A DNA stretch of 64,000 nucleotides from Marivita sp046592965 (lineage in GTDB: Bacteria; Pseudomonadota; Alphaproteobacteria; Rhodobacterales; Rhodobacteraceae), in the NCBI RefSeq assembly GCF_046592965.1, contig NZ_JBISBV010000003.1:124001-188000 (forward strand). Direction: 5' to 3'. A program made the translations under genes and the position numbers. Numbering within the stretch: position 1 is the stretch's first letter; the number at the start of each line of letters is the position of its first letter. Under the pieces are notes generated by a model that saw only the letters and a list, made by a program, of their open reading frames with translations, did not search any database and was not told the DNA's origin. Shown here piece after piece: positions 18,008-26,533 of this stretch.

Positions 18008-18898
18008 TCACTCCACATTCTGTACCTGCTCCCGCATCTGTTCGATCACCGATTTCAACTCAAGCCCCAATGCCGTCAGAGGCGCGGACTGGGCCTTGGA
18101 ACACAGCGTATTCGCTTCGCGATTGAATTCCTGCATCAGGAAATCAAGTTTGCGACCCACGGCACCCTCTGCGGCAAGAAGGTCGCGCGCGGCGTCAACA
18201 TGAGCGCGCAGGCGGTCGAGCTCTTCGGTCACGTCCGCCTTGACGGCGATCAGCGCCAGTTCCTGCGCAATGCGCTGTTCATCGACGGTCTCCTGTGTCT
18301 CGAGCACCCGCGCCATCGCGGCGCGCATCCGTTCGGCCTGTTCGTCGCGGCGCGCGTCGGCCAATGTGGCAGCCTGCGACACCAGTTCGGCCACTTGCGA
18401 CACCTGCGCGGTCAAGACAGCGCTTAGTGCCGCGCCCTCGGCGGCGCGCGATGCAAGGAAGCTGTCGATCACCGGTTCGAAATCGTTGACGAGCAACGCG
18501 CGCATCTCTGCCGGGTCGATCTGATGCTGCGCCACGTCCATCACACCACGGAGCGCGATCAGGTCTGCCGCACTCGAGGCGGTGAGCGACAGGCCACGGG
18601 TCATGGCCTCTGCCTCGATCCGCAGCATGGCGCCTAGAACGCGGTCAAGCTGCGCTTCGTTCAATTCCTGTGCCGACTCGGTGCTTGCGCCTTGCAGGCG
18701 CAACGACACCGTCACACTGCCCCGCGCCAGCCGTGTGCTCAGCGCACCGCGCAAGGCTTGTTCAAGCCCGTCGATCCAGTCGGGCACGCGGATACGAATG
18801 TCGAGGCCACGGGCGTTGACGCTACGCAGATCCCACGACCACGCGACGCCCAGCGCTTCGCCCTGCCCCGAGGCAAAGCCTGTCATGGATTGACGCAT
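18008..18898 (-). CDS. YicC/YloC family endoribonuclease
   Basis: A 296-residue protein with the YicC opening MRQSMTGFASGQGE, the LRSVNARGLDIRIRVPDW block, and a C-terminal DUF1732 half ending KLDFLMQEFNREANTLCSKA. E. coli YicC has been described as an RNase acting on the sRNA RyhB. It sits 3 bp before gmk and is divergent from the PAS-like gene. The ATG at 18898 has GGAGAG upstream; the longer upstream frame lacks family sequence. Confidence 0.9.
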   Translation of the reverse strand: MRQSMTGFASGQGEALGVAWSWDLRSVNARGLDIRIRVPDWIDGLEQALRGALSTRLARGSVTVSLRLQGASTESAQELNEAQLDRVLGAMLRIEAEAMTRGLSLTASSAADLIALRGVMDVAQHQIDPAEMRALLVNDFEPVIDSFLASRAAEGAALSAVLTAQVSQVAELVSQAATLADARRDEQAERMRAAMARVLETQETVDEQRIAQELALIAVKADVTEELDRLRAHVDAARDLLAAEGAVGRKLDFLMQEFNREANTLCSKAQSAPLTALGLELKSVIEQMREQVQNVE

Positions 18899-18981
18899 TC
18901 CGCTCTCCCTGCCCTCGCGATCCTTGCTCGGGGTTAAGCGCTGGAACGTCGCGATGCAAGCCGCGCGGGTGCCGCAAAAGG

Positions 18982-18996
18982 TTAACCAAGGCTTAA
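18982..18996. promoter_or_regulatory. CtrA-like binding site (TTAA-N7-TTAA)
   Basis: TTAA (18982-18985), seven bases, then TTAA (18993-18996) match the full CtrA box of alphaproteobacteria. The site lies 66 bp before the PAS-like gene and 84 bp before yicC, in a region otherwise GC-rich. Its function is inferred from motif and position only. Confidence 0.45.
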
Positions 18997-19061
18997 GAAT
19001 GTCGATCCATTTTGCGCAAATTTGTGTTAAAACGGTTCTTGGGTATGGCGAGAGGGAAGGT

Positions 19062-19652
19062 ATGACCGACATGTCGATGATCGACGCGGCAGTGTCACGC
19101 CATCAGTCACGCGCGGTCGAGATCATCGACCGATATTGGCATGATCTGTCGGCAGCCTGCCCTGTTCCGCGGCGATCGGCAGTTGATGCAGGCGCCATTC
19201 AGGACGCGCTCGAATACGCTTTCATGGCCGACCACCTGTCTTGCGGACACGCCCGGCTCCGGGTCGCGGGTGGCGCATTGTCGGCCATCATGGGGATGGA
19301 AGTTGCAGGGATGCCGCTGTCCGTTCTGGCGATACCCCCTGCCCGCAAGGCGTTCAACCTTCACATCGCGCGGGTGTTCGACGAACCGGTTCAGCTGTGC
19401 ATGAACCTGCACGCGGCGGCGCAATACGGTAAACCGTCAATCGAGGCCCAGTTGCGGCTTTATCCGCTGCGCGACGATGTCAACGACATCACCAAATGCA
19501 TTGGCACCTTTATCACCTCCGGCCCGACCGGTCGCACGCCGCGCCGCTTTGATATCGGTGAAGTAGCGACGGCCGCGATCACAACGCCGATGCTGCCCCC
19601 GCCACCCGCGTTGGCGCGGCGCGGACATCTGCGGCTGGTGGTGTCGAACTGA
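19062..19652 (+). CDS. PAS_5-type domain protein
   Basis: A 196-residue cytoplasmic protein resembling the PAS_5 family, common in Rhodobacterales and Rhodospirillales. The recognisable part is the block PRRSAVDAGAIQDALEYAFMADHLS followed by RLRVAGGALSAIMGMEVAGMPL, where a PAS-like fold begins. The C-terminal 40 residues are rich in proline, threonine and arginine and look disordered. No output domain is visible, so a partner would be needed for signalling. Start choice among 19062, 19071 and 19077 is open; GAGGG then a 5-nt gap favours 19062. A CtrA-like site stands upstream. Confidence 0.65.
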   Translation: MTDMSMIDAAVSRHQSRAVEIIDRYWHDLSAACPVPRRSAVDAGAIQDALEYAFMADHLSCGHARLRVAGGALSAIMGMEVAGMPLSVLAIPPARKAFNLHIARVFDEPVQLCMNLHAAAQYGKPSIEAQLRLYPLRDDVNDITKCIGTFITSGPTGRTPRRFDIGEVATAAITTPMLPPPPALARRGHLRLVVSN

Positions 19653-19725
19653 CGCCACTATTGCAGCACTGAGCCACATGTACCGCCGCAAGCCTCGCGC
19701 TGGGCAGGTCGTGCCGGTGAACGGC

Positions 19726-19755
19726 ATAAAAAATGGCGGGCCAAAAAGCCCGCCA
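19726..19755 (-). terminator. Intrinsic terminator of the DAHP synthase gene
   Basis: On the minus strand an 8-bp stem, TGGCGGGC with GCCCGCCA, is followed by TTTTTTATG. It starts 23 bp after the stop of the class II DAHP synthase gene. Confidence 0.85.
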
Positions 19756-19777
19756 CCCCTGTTTCAAAAGACCGCGT

Positions 19778-21148
19778 TCAGCCTGCCTTGGCCTCGTCGG
19801 ACGCCTGGCGACGTGCTGTGAGTTCTTCGGCCACAAGGAACGCCAGTTCCAACGATTGCGACGCATTGAGGCGCGGATCGCAAGCGGTGTGGTAGCGGTC
19901 GCTCAAATCCTCTTCGCTGACAGCGCGGACGCCGCCGGTGCATTCGGTCACGTCCTGACCGGTCATCTCGAAATGCACACCGCCGGGGATCGTGCCTTCG
20001 GCGTTGTGAACCGCGAAGAAATCCTTGACCTCGCGCAGCACCAGGTCGAACGGCCGGGTCTTGTAGCCAGTCGAGGATTTGATGGTGTTGCCGTGCATCG
20101 GATCACAGACCCAGGTCACGTTCGCGCCCTCTTCGGCAACCGCTTTGATCAGCGGCGTCAGATGTTCGCCCACCTTGCCCGCGCCAAACCGCGCGATCAG
20201 CGTCAGCTTGCCCGCCTCGTTTTCGGGGTTGAGCTTGGACATCAGCACTTTGAGATCGTCTGTCGTTGTGGAGGGACCACATTTCAGCCCAACCGGGTTC
20301 AGAACGCCGCGGGCGAATTCCACATGCGCGCCGTCGGTCTGACGGGTGCGATCACCGATCCAGATCATGTGACCAGAGCCCGCAAGCCATTTGCCCGAGG
20401 TCGAATCCTGACGCGTCAGCGCCTCTTCGTATTCCAGCAGCAGCGATTCATGGCTGGTGTAGAAATCCACCGTCTGCAAAGACGGCGCGCGGTCGCTGTT
20501 CAGACCGGCGGCGTTCATGAAGTCGAGCGTGTCGCTGATCCGGTTCGCCATGTCGCGGTATTTCGCGGCGTTCTCACCCTCGGTGAAACCGAGCGTCCAC
20601 TGGTGCACCTGATGCACATCGGCATAACCACCGGTCGAGAACGCGCGCAGCAGGTTCAGCGTGGCGGCCGCCTGTGTGTAGGCTTGCAGCATCTTGGCCG
20701 GATCGGGAATGCGCGCCTCGGGTGTGAAGGGCAATTCGTTGATAATGTCGCCACGGTAGCTGGGCAATTCCTGCCCGTTCAGCGTTTCCGTCGGAGCCGA
20801 GCGCGGCTTGGCGAACTGGCCCGCCATGCGGCCCACCTTGACCACGGGAACCTTGGCGCCGAAGGTCAGCACCATCGCCATCTGCAACATCACCTTGAAT
20901 GTGTCGCGGATCGCGTTGGCGCTGAACTGATCGAAGGACTCAGCACAATCGCCGCCCTGAAGCAGGAACGCGTCGCCACGCGAGGCCGCCCCAAGCTCAG
21001 TTTTCAAACGTCGCGCCTCGCCGGCAAAAACCAGCGGCGGATACTTTGCCAGCTGGGCCTCGACAGCCTCCAGCTTGGCGCTGTCCGTATAGTCAGGCAT
21101 CTGCACCCGCGGTTTCGCGCGCCAGCCTGATTTTTTCCACTCGGTCAT
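19778..21148 (-). CDS. Class II 3-deoxy-7-phosphoheptulonate (DAHP) synthase
   Basis: DAHP synthase joins phosphoenolpyruvate and erythrose 4-phosphate, the first step of the shikimate pathway. The 456-residue enzyme starts MTEWKKSGWRAKPRVQMPDY. It has the class II landmarks FAGEARRLK, LLQGGDCAE (metal-binding cysteine), SHESLLLEYE, and the C-terminal TWVCDPMHGNT and VHFEMTGQDVTEC. GGAG lies before the ATG at 21148; the longer upstream frame is not supported. It diverges from the GlxA-type regulator and ends in a clear terminator. trpE lies at 43504 in this window, but the two are not clustered. Confidence 0.94.
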   Translation of the reverse strand: MTEWKKSGWRAKPRVQMPDYTDSAKLEAVEAQLAKYPPLVFAGEARRLKTELGAASRGDAFLLQGGDCAESFDQFSANAIRDTFKVMLQMAMVLTFGAKVPVVKVGRMAGQFAKPRSAPTETLNGQELPSYRGDIINELPFTPEARIPDPAKMLQAYTQAAATLNLLRAFSTGGYADVHQVHQWTLGFTEGENAAKYRDMANRISDTLDFMNAAGLNSDRAPSLQTVDFYTSHESLLLEYEEALTRQDSTSGKWLAGSGHMIWIGDRTRQTDGAHVEFARGVLNPVGLKCGPSTTTDDLKVLMSKLNPENEAGKLTLIARFGAGKVGEHLTPLIKAVAEEGANVTWVCDPMHGNTIKSSTGYKTRPFDLVLREVKDFFAVHNAEGTIPGGVHFEMTGQDVTECTGGVRAVSEEDLSDRYHTACDPRLNASQSLELAFLVAEELTARRQASDEAKAG

Positions 21149-21330
21149 TGTCGTTACTCCGGATTGATCCAATATCATCGTTAGCGTTAGCGGCCCCGCT
21201 ATACAGAACCCGGCCCCTGCTGACCAGTCGCGAATTGTCCCGCGACTCTTGACCCGGCGCGCCACATCTGCCCTTGTGACGCGCAATGTGCCGCAGAGCA
21301 CGGGTCTGGGTCTTGGGAGGGCTCCGCTCA

Positions 21331-22335
21331 ATGTTGCCAAAGCGCCAAACGGTCGATCTGGATCATGTCCCGAGCAAGGCACGGAAATTCGTCTTTGTCT
21401 TGCTGCCAGAGTTTACCATGCTGTGCTTTTCCGCAGCCGTGGAATCCCTGCGCATCGCCAACCGGATGGCCAACCGGCAATTATACGATTGGACGATCAT
21501 CAGCGAAGGCGGCGGCGAAGTGAGCTGTTCCGCCGGTGTGGCGTTTCGTGTCGACAGCGATCTGGTCGAGTTGAACCGCGACGACGTGATCCTGATCTGC
21601 GGCGGCCTCGACGTACAATCGGCCACCTCCAAACGCCTGCTCAACTGGATGCGTCGCGAAGCCCGGCGCGGCTCGACGGTGGGTGGGCTTTGCACCGCCG
21701 CCTATTCCCTTGCCATCGCCGGTTTGCTTGACGGAAAACGCGCGACGATTCATTGGGAAAATCAGGACAGCTTTGCCGAGGAGTTTCCCGAGGTCGATCT
21801 GACCAAGTCGATCTTTGTCGTGGATGGAAACCGTATCACCACGGCGGGCGGCACGGCCTCGGTCGATCTGATGCTCAAGATCATCGCCGACGATCACGGC
21901 GAAGAGCTGGCGGGCGCGGTGGCCGACCAGTTGATCTACAATTCGATCCGCACCGATCAGGACACGCAACGCCTGTCGGTCCCCACCCGCATCGGCGTCC
22001 GCCATCCCAAGCTGAGCCGGGTGATCCAGATGATGGAGCAAAATATCGAAGAGCCGATCAGCCCCTCCATCCTGGCCCAGCATGTCGGAATGTCGACTCG
22101 GCAACTCGAACGCCTGTTCCGCCGGTATCTCAATCGCAGTCCGAAGCGGTACTATATGGAATTGCGGCTTCAAAAGGCGCGCAACCTGCTGATGCAGACC
22201 GATATGAGCGTCATCAACGTCGCCCTCGCCTGCGGTTTCGCGTCACCGTCGCATTTCTCCAAATGCTACCGCGCGCATTACGAGACGACCCCCTACCGCG
22301 AACGCGGTGCACATGCGTCGCGTGCGGTGGAATAG
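21331..22335 (+). CDS. GlxA-family transcriptional regulator (DJ-1/PfpI + AraC HTH)
   Basis: A 334-residue regulator with an N-terminal DJ-1/PfpI-like domain (about 18-190), including the elbow GGLCTAAYSLA with Cys121 and the RATIHWEN block. A C-terminal AraC-type double HTH (about 230-325) contains MSTRQLERLFRRYLNRSP and VALACGFASPSHFSKCYR. GlxA-type proteins activate catabolic genes for carnitine, betaine, arginine or related amines. The neighbouring ABC importer 168 bp downstream on the same strand is the natural target. The ATG at 21331 follows GGGAGGG; an in-frame start 15 codons earlier is less likely. Confidence 0.88.
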   Translation: MLPKRQTVDLDHVPSKARKFVFVLLPEFTMLCFSAAVESLRIANRMANRQLYDWTIISEGGGEVSCSAGVAFRVDSDLVELNRDDVILICGGLDVQSATSKRLLNWMRREARRGSTVGGLCTAAYSLAIAGLLDGKRATIHWENQDSFAEEFPEVDLTKSIFVVDGNRITTAGGTASVDLMLKIIADDHGEELAGAVADQLIYNSIRTDQDTQRLSVPTRIGVRHPKLSRVIQMMEQNIEEPISPSILAQHVGMSTRQLERLFRRYLNRSPKRYYMELRLQKARNLLMQTDMSVINVALACGFASPSHFSKCYRAHYETTPYRERGAHASRAVE

Positions 22336-22503
22336 GCCATTGAAGCACGAATTGGACACTGTGCCCCTTCCGAATGATCGCTAGATGCGCCGTGCAGCGG
22401 ACGTAACGGCACCTCGAAGACATCCCGAGAGGGCTTTTCTTTTTTTTCACACGACTCTAGGCTTCGTGTCGGACAATTTGTTGTTCCAACATGGGAGTGA
22501 AAA

Positions 22504-23700
22504 ATGAAAAAACTGCTGACGGCCACTGCGGCTGGCGCATTGATGGCGGGGTCTGCATTCGCAGCCAGCCATTCCGACGAAATCAAGATGGGCATCATCG
22601 TGGGCTTCACCGGCCCGATTGAATCTCTGGCCCCTGCAATGGCCGCCGGTGCCGAAATGGCGATGGCGGAAGTCACCGAAAGCGGCAAGCTGCTGGACGG
22701 TGTCACGGTCACACCGGTGCGCGCCGATTCCACCTGTGTTGACAGCGCCGCTGCAACGGCCGCAGCCGAGCGTCTGATCACTGGCGACGGAATCAAGGGC
22801 ATCATGGGTGCGGACTGTTCCGGCGTGACCGGCGCCATTCTGGCCAACGTCGCCGTACCCAACGGCATGGTCATGATTTCTCCGGCAGCCACATCGCCGG
22901 CCCTGTCCACTGCCGAGGATAACGGTCTGTTCTTCCGCACTGCCCCCTCTGACGCGCGTCAGGGCGCGGTTCTCGCCGAAATTCTGGCCGAGAAAGGCAT
23001 CATGTCGGTTGCCGTGACCTATACCAACAATGATTACGGCAAAGGATTTGCGGACGCGTTCCAATCGTCGTTCGAGGACGCGGGCGGAACGGTCACGCTG
23101 ACGGCACCGCACGAAGATGGCAAGGCGGACTACTCGGCCGAAGTCGGCGCGCTGGCGTCGGCCGGTGGCGACGCGTTGGTTGTGCTCGGCTATGTCGATC
23201 AGGGTGGCGCTGGCGTCATTCAGGGTGCGCTGGACACCGGAGCGTTCGATATGTTCGCGTTCGGTGACGGTATGGTCGGCGATCAGCTGACGGCCAATTT
23301 CGGCAGCGACATCGGCGGCAGCATCGGCACGGCGCCGGGCAGCGACAATGAAGGCGGCGCGAAATTTGCCGAGATGGCCTCGGCTGCGGGCATCGACGGA
23401 ACCAGCGTCTATGCGGGCGAAAGCTATGACGCAGCGGCGTTGATGTTGCTTGCGATGGCGGCGGCCGGATCGACCGAACCGGGCGACTATGTTGGCAAGA
23501 TCGAAATGGTCGCCAACGCACCGGGCGAGCCGATCATGCCGGGTGAGCTGGACAAGGCACTGGAAATCCTTGCCGGCGGCGGCGACATTGATTACGGCGG
23601 CGCAACCGGCGTGGAATTCGTCGGACCCGGCGAAGCGGCTGGCAGCTACGCCGAATATGTCATCGAGGATGGCGCGCTGAAAGTGGTTGGCTACCGCTGA
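22504..23700 (+). CDS. Branched-chain amino acid-type ABC transporter, substrate-binding protein
   Basis: A 398-residue periplasmic binding protein of the LivK class (type I periplasmic fold). It begins with a 20-residue signal peptide ending AFA-AS. The mature protein opens DEIKMGIIVGFTGPIE, with the ligand loop STCVDSAAATAAAERLI and ISPAATSPALS following. GGGAG precedes the ATG. It is the first gene of a complete five-gene importer. The ligand may be an amino acid, a short-chain amide, urea or another small molecule; sequence does not decide. A hairpin after the stop separates it from the ATPase gene and probably raises its relative expression. Confidence 0.9.
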   Translation: MKKLLTATAAGALMAGSAFAASHSDEIKMGIIVGFTGPIESLAPAMAAGAEMAMAEVTESGKLLDGVTVTPVRADSTCVDSAAATAAAERLITGDGIKGIMGADCSGVTGAILANVAVPNGMVMISPAATSPALSTAEDNGLFFRTAPSDARQGAVLAEILAEKGIMSVAVTYTNNDYGKGFADAFQSSFEDAGGTVTLTAPHEDGKADYSAEVGALASAGGDALVVLGYVDQGGAGVIQGALDTGAFDMFAFGDGMVGDQLTANFGSDIGGSIGTAPGSDNEGGAKFAEMASAAGIDGTSVYAGESYDAAALMLLAMAAAGSTEPGDYVGKIEMVANAPGEPIMPGELDKALEILAGGGDIDYGGATGVEFVGPGEAAGSYAEYVIEDGALKVVGYR

Positions 23701-23724
23701 TCGTGGATTGCAAATAGCAGATCA

Positions 23725-23752
23725 AAGCGGCGCGGGGTTTCTCGCGCCGCTT
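23725..23752 (+). other. Hairpin between binding-protein and ATPase genes
   Basis: A perfect 10-bp stem, AAGCGGCGCG with CGCGCCGCTT, encloses an 8-nt loop. No T tract follows. Such structures at the end of the binding-protein cistron stabilise its mRNA and reduce downstream expression in other ABC operons; that role is inferred here. Confidence 0.6.
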
Positions 23753-23791
23753 CAATGTGTTGGGGGGCGTTTTGAACGTTTTGGGTGAGGA

Positions 23792-24571
23792 ATGATCGAG
23801 GTTAAGAACCTCCATCGGCATTTTGGTGGATTTCGCGCGGTCGATGGGGCCACGCTTGAGATCGAGACCGGGTCGATCACCGGGCTCGTCGGTCCGAATG
23901 GCGCAGGAAAAACCACGCTTTTCAACGTGGTGGCGGGCGTTCTTCCGCCAACGTCCGGCCAGGTCTTCATGGCTGGCGAGGATATCACCGGGCTTGCGCC
24001 GCACACTCTGTTTCACAAGGGGCTGCTGCGCACGTTCCAGATTGCGCATGAATTCAGTTCGATGTCATGCCGCGAGAACCTGATGATGGTGCCGGGGGAT
24101 CAAACCGGAGAAACGCTTTGGAACACCTGGTTCGGACGCAAGCGCATTGCCGACCAGGAACGCGCGTTGCGGGCCAAGGCTGACGAGGTGCTGGAATTCC
24201 TGACCATCGAGCATCTGTCGGATCACAAGGCCGGGCAGGTATCGGGCGGGCAGAAAAAGCTTCTCGAGCTTGGCCGCACGATGATGGTCGATGCCCGGAT
24301 CGTGTTTCTCGATGAAGTGGGCGCCGGTGTGAACCGGACCCTTCTGAACACCATCGGCGACGCCATCATCCGCCTGAACAAGGAGCGCGGCTACACGTTC
24401 TGCATGATCGAACACGACATGGATTTCATCGGTCGCCTGTGTGATCCGGTGATCGTGATGGCCGAAGGCAAGGTGCTGTCGAAAGGCACAATAGACGAGA
24501 TCAAATCGGACGATCGCGTGATCGAAGCGTATCTTGGCACCGGCCTCAAGAACAAGGAGGCGGTCGGGTGA
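23792..24571 (+). CDS. LivG-type ABC transporter ATP-binding protein
   Basis: A 259-residue ATPase subunit working at the cytoplasmic face of the importer. Walker A is GPNGAGKTT (34-42), the signature is VSGGQKKLLELGR, and the Walker B region reads FLDEVGAGVN. The usual proline after LDE is a valine here, a small departure from the common LDEP. The C-terminal tail IEAYLGTGLKNK is typical of LivG. It overlaps the next ATPase gene by 4 bp (ATGA... GTGA-type junction at 24568-24571). Confidence 0.92.
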   Translation: MIEVKNLHRHFGGFRAVDGATLEIETGSITGLVGPNGAGKTTLFNVVAGVLPPTSGQVFMAGEDITGLAPHTLFHKGLLRTFQIAHEFSSMSCRENLMMVPGDQTGETLWNTWFGRKRIADQERALRAKADEVLEFLTIEHLSDHKAGQVSGGQKKLLELGRTMMVDARIVFLDEVGAGVNRTLLNTIGDAIIRLNKERGYTFCMIEHDMDFIGRLCDPVIVMAEGKVLSKGTIDEIKSDDRVIEAYLGTGLKNKEAVG

Positions 24572-25398
24572 GCAACAATCCCTATCAGGACGATCGCGGC
24601 AATCGCGACCGCTCGATCACCAATCCGCACGGACAGGGCACGATGCGCGGCACCGGCACGCAAACGCGTCCGATGCCCGCGCCAGGGGGGCCGTACCTGA
24701 TCGGCGAGACCATGACGGGCGGCTATGGCAAATCCGGGCCGGACATCCTGCATGGGTGTACCATCGCGGTCGAGCGCGGAGAGATTGCGGTGATCGTCGG
24801 CCCCAACGGTGCCGGCAAATCAACGGCGATGAAAGCCGTGTTCGGCATGCTCGATCTGCGCGAGGGCTCGGTGCGGCTGGACGGACAGGACATCTCGGCG
24901 CTGACACCGCAAGCGCGGGTGCGCGAGGGCATGGGGTTTGTGCCGCAAACCTCGAATATCTTCACGTCGATGACGGTCGAGGAAAACCTCGAGATGGGGG
25001 CGTTCATCCGCGAGGACGATTTCGCGCCAACGATGGAACAGGTTTACGAATTGTTCCCGATCCTGCGTGAAAAGCGCCTTCAGGCGGCGGGCGAACTCTC
25101 GGGCGGGCAGCGCCAGCAGGTCGCGGTCGGACGTGCCCTGATGACAAAACCCAAGGTCCTGATGCTGGATGAGCCGACCGCCGGTGTGTCGCCGATCGTC
25201 ATGGACGAGCTGTTCGATCGCATCATCGAGGTGGCGCGGACTGGGATTTCGATCCTGATGGTGGAGCAGAACGCCCGCCAGGCGCTTGAAATTGCAGACA
25301 AAGGGTATGTGCTGGTTCAGGGGCGCAACGGCCATACGGGAACGGGCAAGGAACTGCTTGCCGATCCGGATGTGCGGCGGTCTTTCCTTGGGGGATGA
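24568..25398 (+). CDS. LivF-type ABC transporter ATP-binding protein with N-terminal extension
   Basis: A 276-residue second ATPase of the Liv-type importer. Walker A is GPNGAGKST (78-86), the signature is LSGGQRQQVAVGRALM, and Walker B is VLMLDEPTAGVSP. The domain normally begins near the start codon. Here about 44 residues of Asn/Arg/Gly/Pro-rich, probably disordered sequence come first. The GTG start at 24568 overlaps the livG-type stop. An internal ATG near codon 49 could give a normal-length protein, so the extension is either real or an annotation-prone start. The function is the same either way. Confidence 0.88.
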   Translation: MSNNPYQDDRGNRDRSITNPHGQGTMRGTGTQTRPMPAPGGPYLIGETMTGGYGKSGPDILHGCTIAVERGEIAVIVGPNGAGKSTAMKAVFGMLDLREGSVRLDGQDISALTPQARVREGMGFVPQTSNIFTSMTVEENLEMGAFIREDDFAPTMEQVYELFPILREKRLQAAGELSGGQRQQVAVGRALMTKPKVLMLDEPTAGVSPIVMDELFDRIIEVARTGISILMVEQNARQALEIADKGYVLVQGRNGHTGTGKELLADPDVRRSFLGG

Positions 25399-25522
25399 CA
25401 GGGATGTGCCAGTGCAAGGCACGCGCGACCCAAAGGCAACGCGGGATGGAGATGGTGGATTTGCATTTTATTGAAGAAAAGAAGCACGGGACGGCGCGGC
25501 GCTCCTGTGGAGGGGCGACTTG

Positions 25523-26533
25523 ATGGACCTGTTGAACGGCTTTGTGGCGCTGGCCAATTTCGTGCTGATCCCGGCGATTGCCTATGGCAGTCAACTGGCG
25601 CTCGGCGCGCTTGGGGTCACGCTGATCTATGGCATCCTGCGCTTTTCCAACTTCGCCCATGGCGACACGATGGCCGTTGGCACCATGTTCGCGGTGCTGG
25701 CGACATGGGGGTTGCAGTCGCTGGGCGTGTCGCTTGGCCCCTTCCCGACTGCGCTGTTGGCGATTCCGTTCGGGATCATCGGCGCGGCGGCGTTGATCTT
25801 GCTGACCGACAGATATGTCTACAAATTCTACCGGGCACAAAAGGCCAAGCCGGTGATCCTCGTGATCGTGTCGATCGGGGTGATGTTCATCTATAACGGC
25901 TTTACCCGTATCATCATCGGCCCAGATGACCAGAGGTTTGCCGATGGCGCGCGGTTCGTGATTTCGGCGGGCGATTTCAAGAAGTTGACCGGGCTGGAGG
26001 AAGGACTGGCGTTGCGCACCTCTCAGGTGATCACCGTGATCGCTGCGGTGGTGATCGTGGCGATCCTGTTCTGGTTCCTGAACAAGACGCGCACCGGCAA
26101 ATCCATGCGCGCGTTCTCTGACAACGAGGATCTGGCGCTGTTGTCGGGCATCAACCCCGAGCGTGTGGTGCTGGTCACATGGCTGATCGTGGCGACGCTG
26201 GCGACGGTGGCAGGTGTGCTTTATGGGTTGGACAAGTCCTTCAAACCGTTCACCTATTTCCAGCTTCTCTTGCCGATCTTTGCCTCGGCCATCGTCGGCG
26301 GTCTGGGCAACCCGCTGGGCGCCATTGCGGGCGGATTCGTGATCGCGTTTTCCGAGGTCGGGATCACCTATGCCTGGAAGAAAGTGTTGGTCTACTTCAT
26401 GCCGCCCGCATTGGAGCCTGACGGCTTGGTGCAAATCCTGAGCACCGAATACAAGTTCGCCGTCAGCTTTGTGATCCTCGTCATCGTGTTGCTGTTCCGG
26501 CCAACCGGCCTTTTCCGGGGGAAGTCGCTATGA
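25523..26533 (+). CDS. LivH-type ABC transporter permease
   Basis: A 336-residue inner-membrane permease with eight or nine hydrophobic segments. Family landmarks are GSQLALGALGVTLIYGILRFSNFAHGD near the start and FASAIVGGLGNPLGAIAGGFVI toward the end. GGAGGGG precedes the ATG at 25523. The 124-bp gap from the upstream ATPase gene is longer than the other junctions but has no visible terminator. Its stop overlaps the next permease start by 4 bp. Confidence 0.92.
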   Translation: MDLLNGFVALANFVLIPAIAYGSQLALGALGVTLIYGILRFSNFAHGDTMAVGTMFAVLATWGLQSLGVSLGPFPTALLAIPFGIIGAAALILLTDRYVYKFYRAQKAKPVILVIVSIGVMFIYNGFTRIIIGPDDQRFADGARFVISAGDFKKLTGLEEGLALRTSQVITVIAAVVIVAILFWFLNKTRTGKSMRAFSDNEDLALLSGINPERVVLVTWLIVATLATVAGVLYGLDKSFKPFTYFQLLLPIFASAIVGGLGNPLGAIAGGFVIAFSEVGITYAWKKVLVYFMPPALEPDGLVQILSTEYKFAVSFVILVIVLLFRPTGLFRGKSL

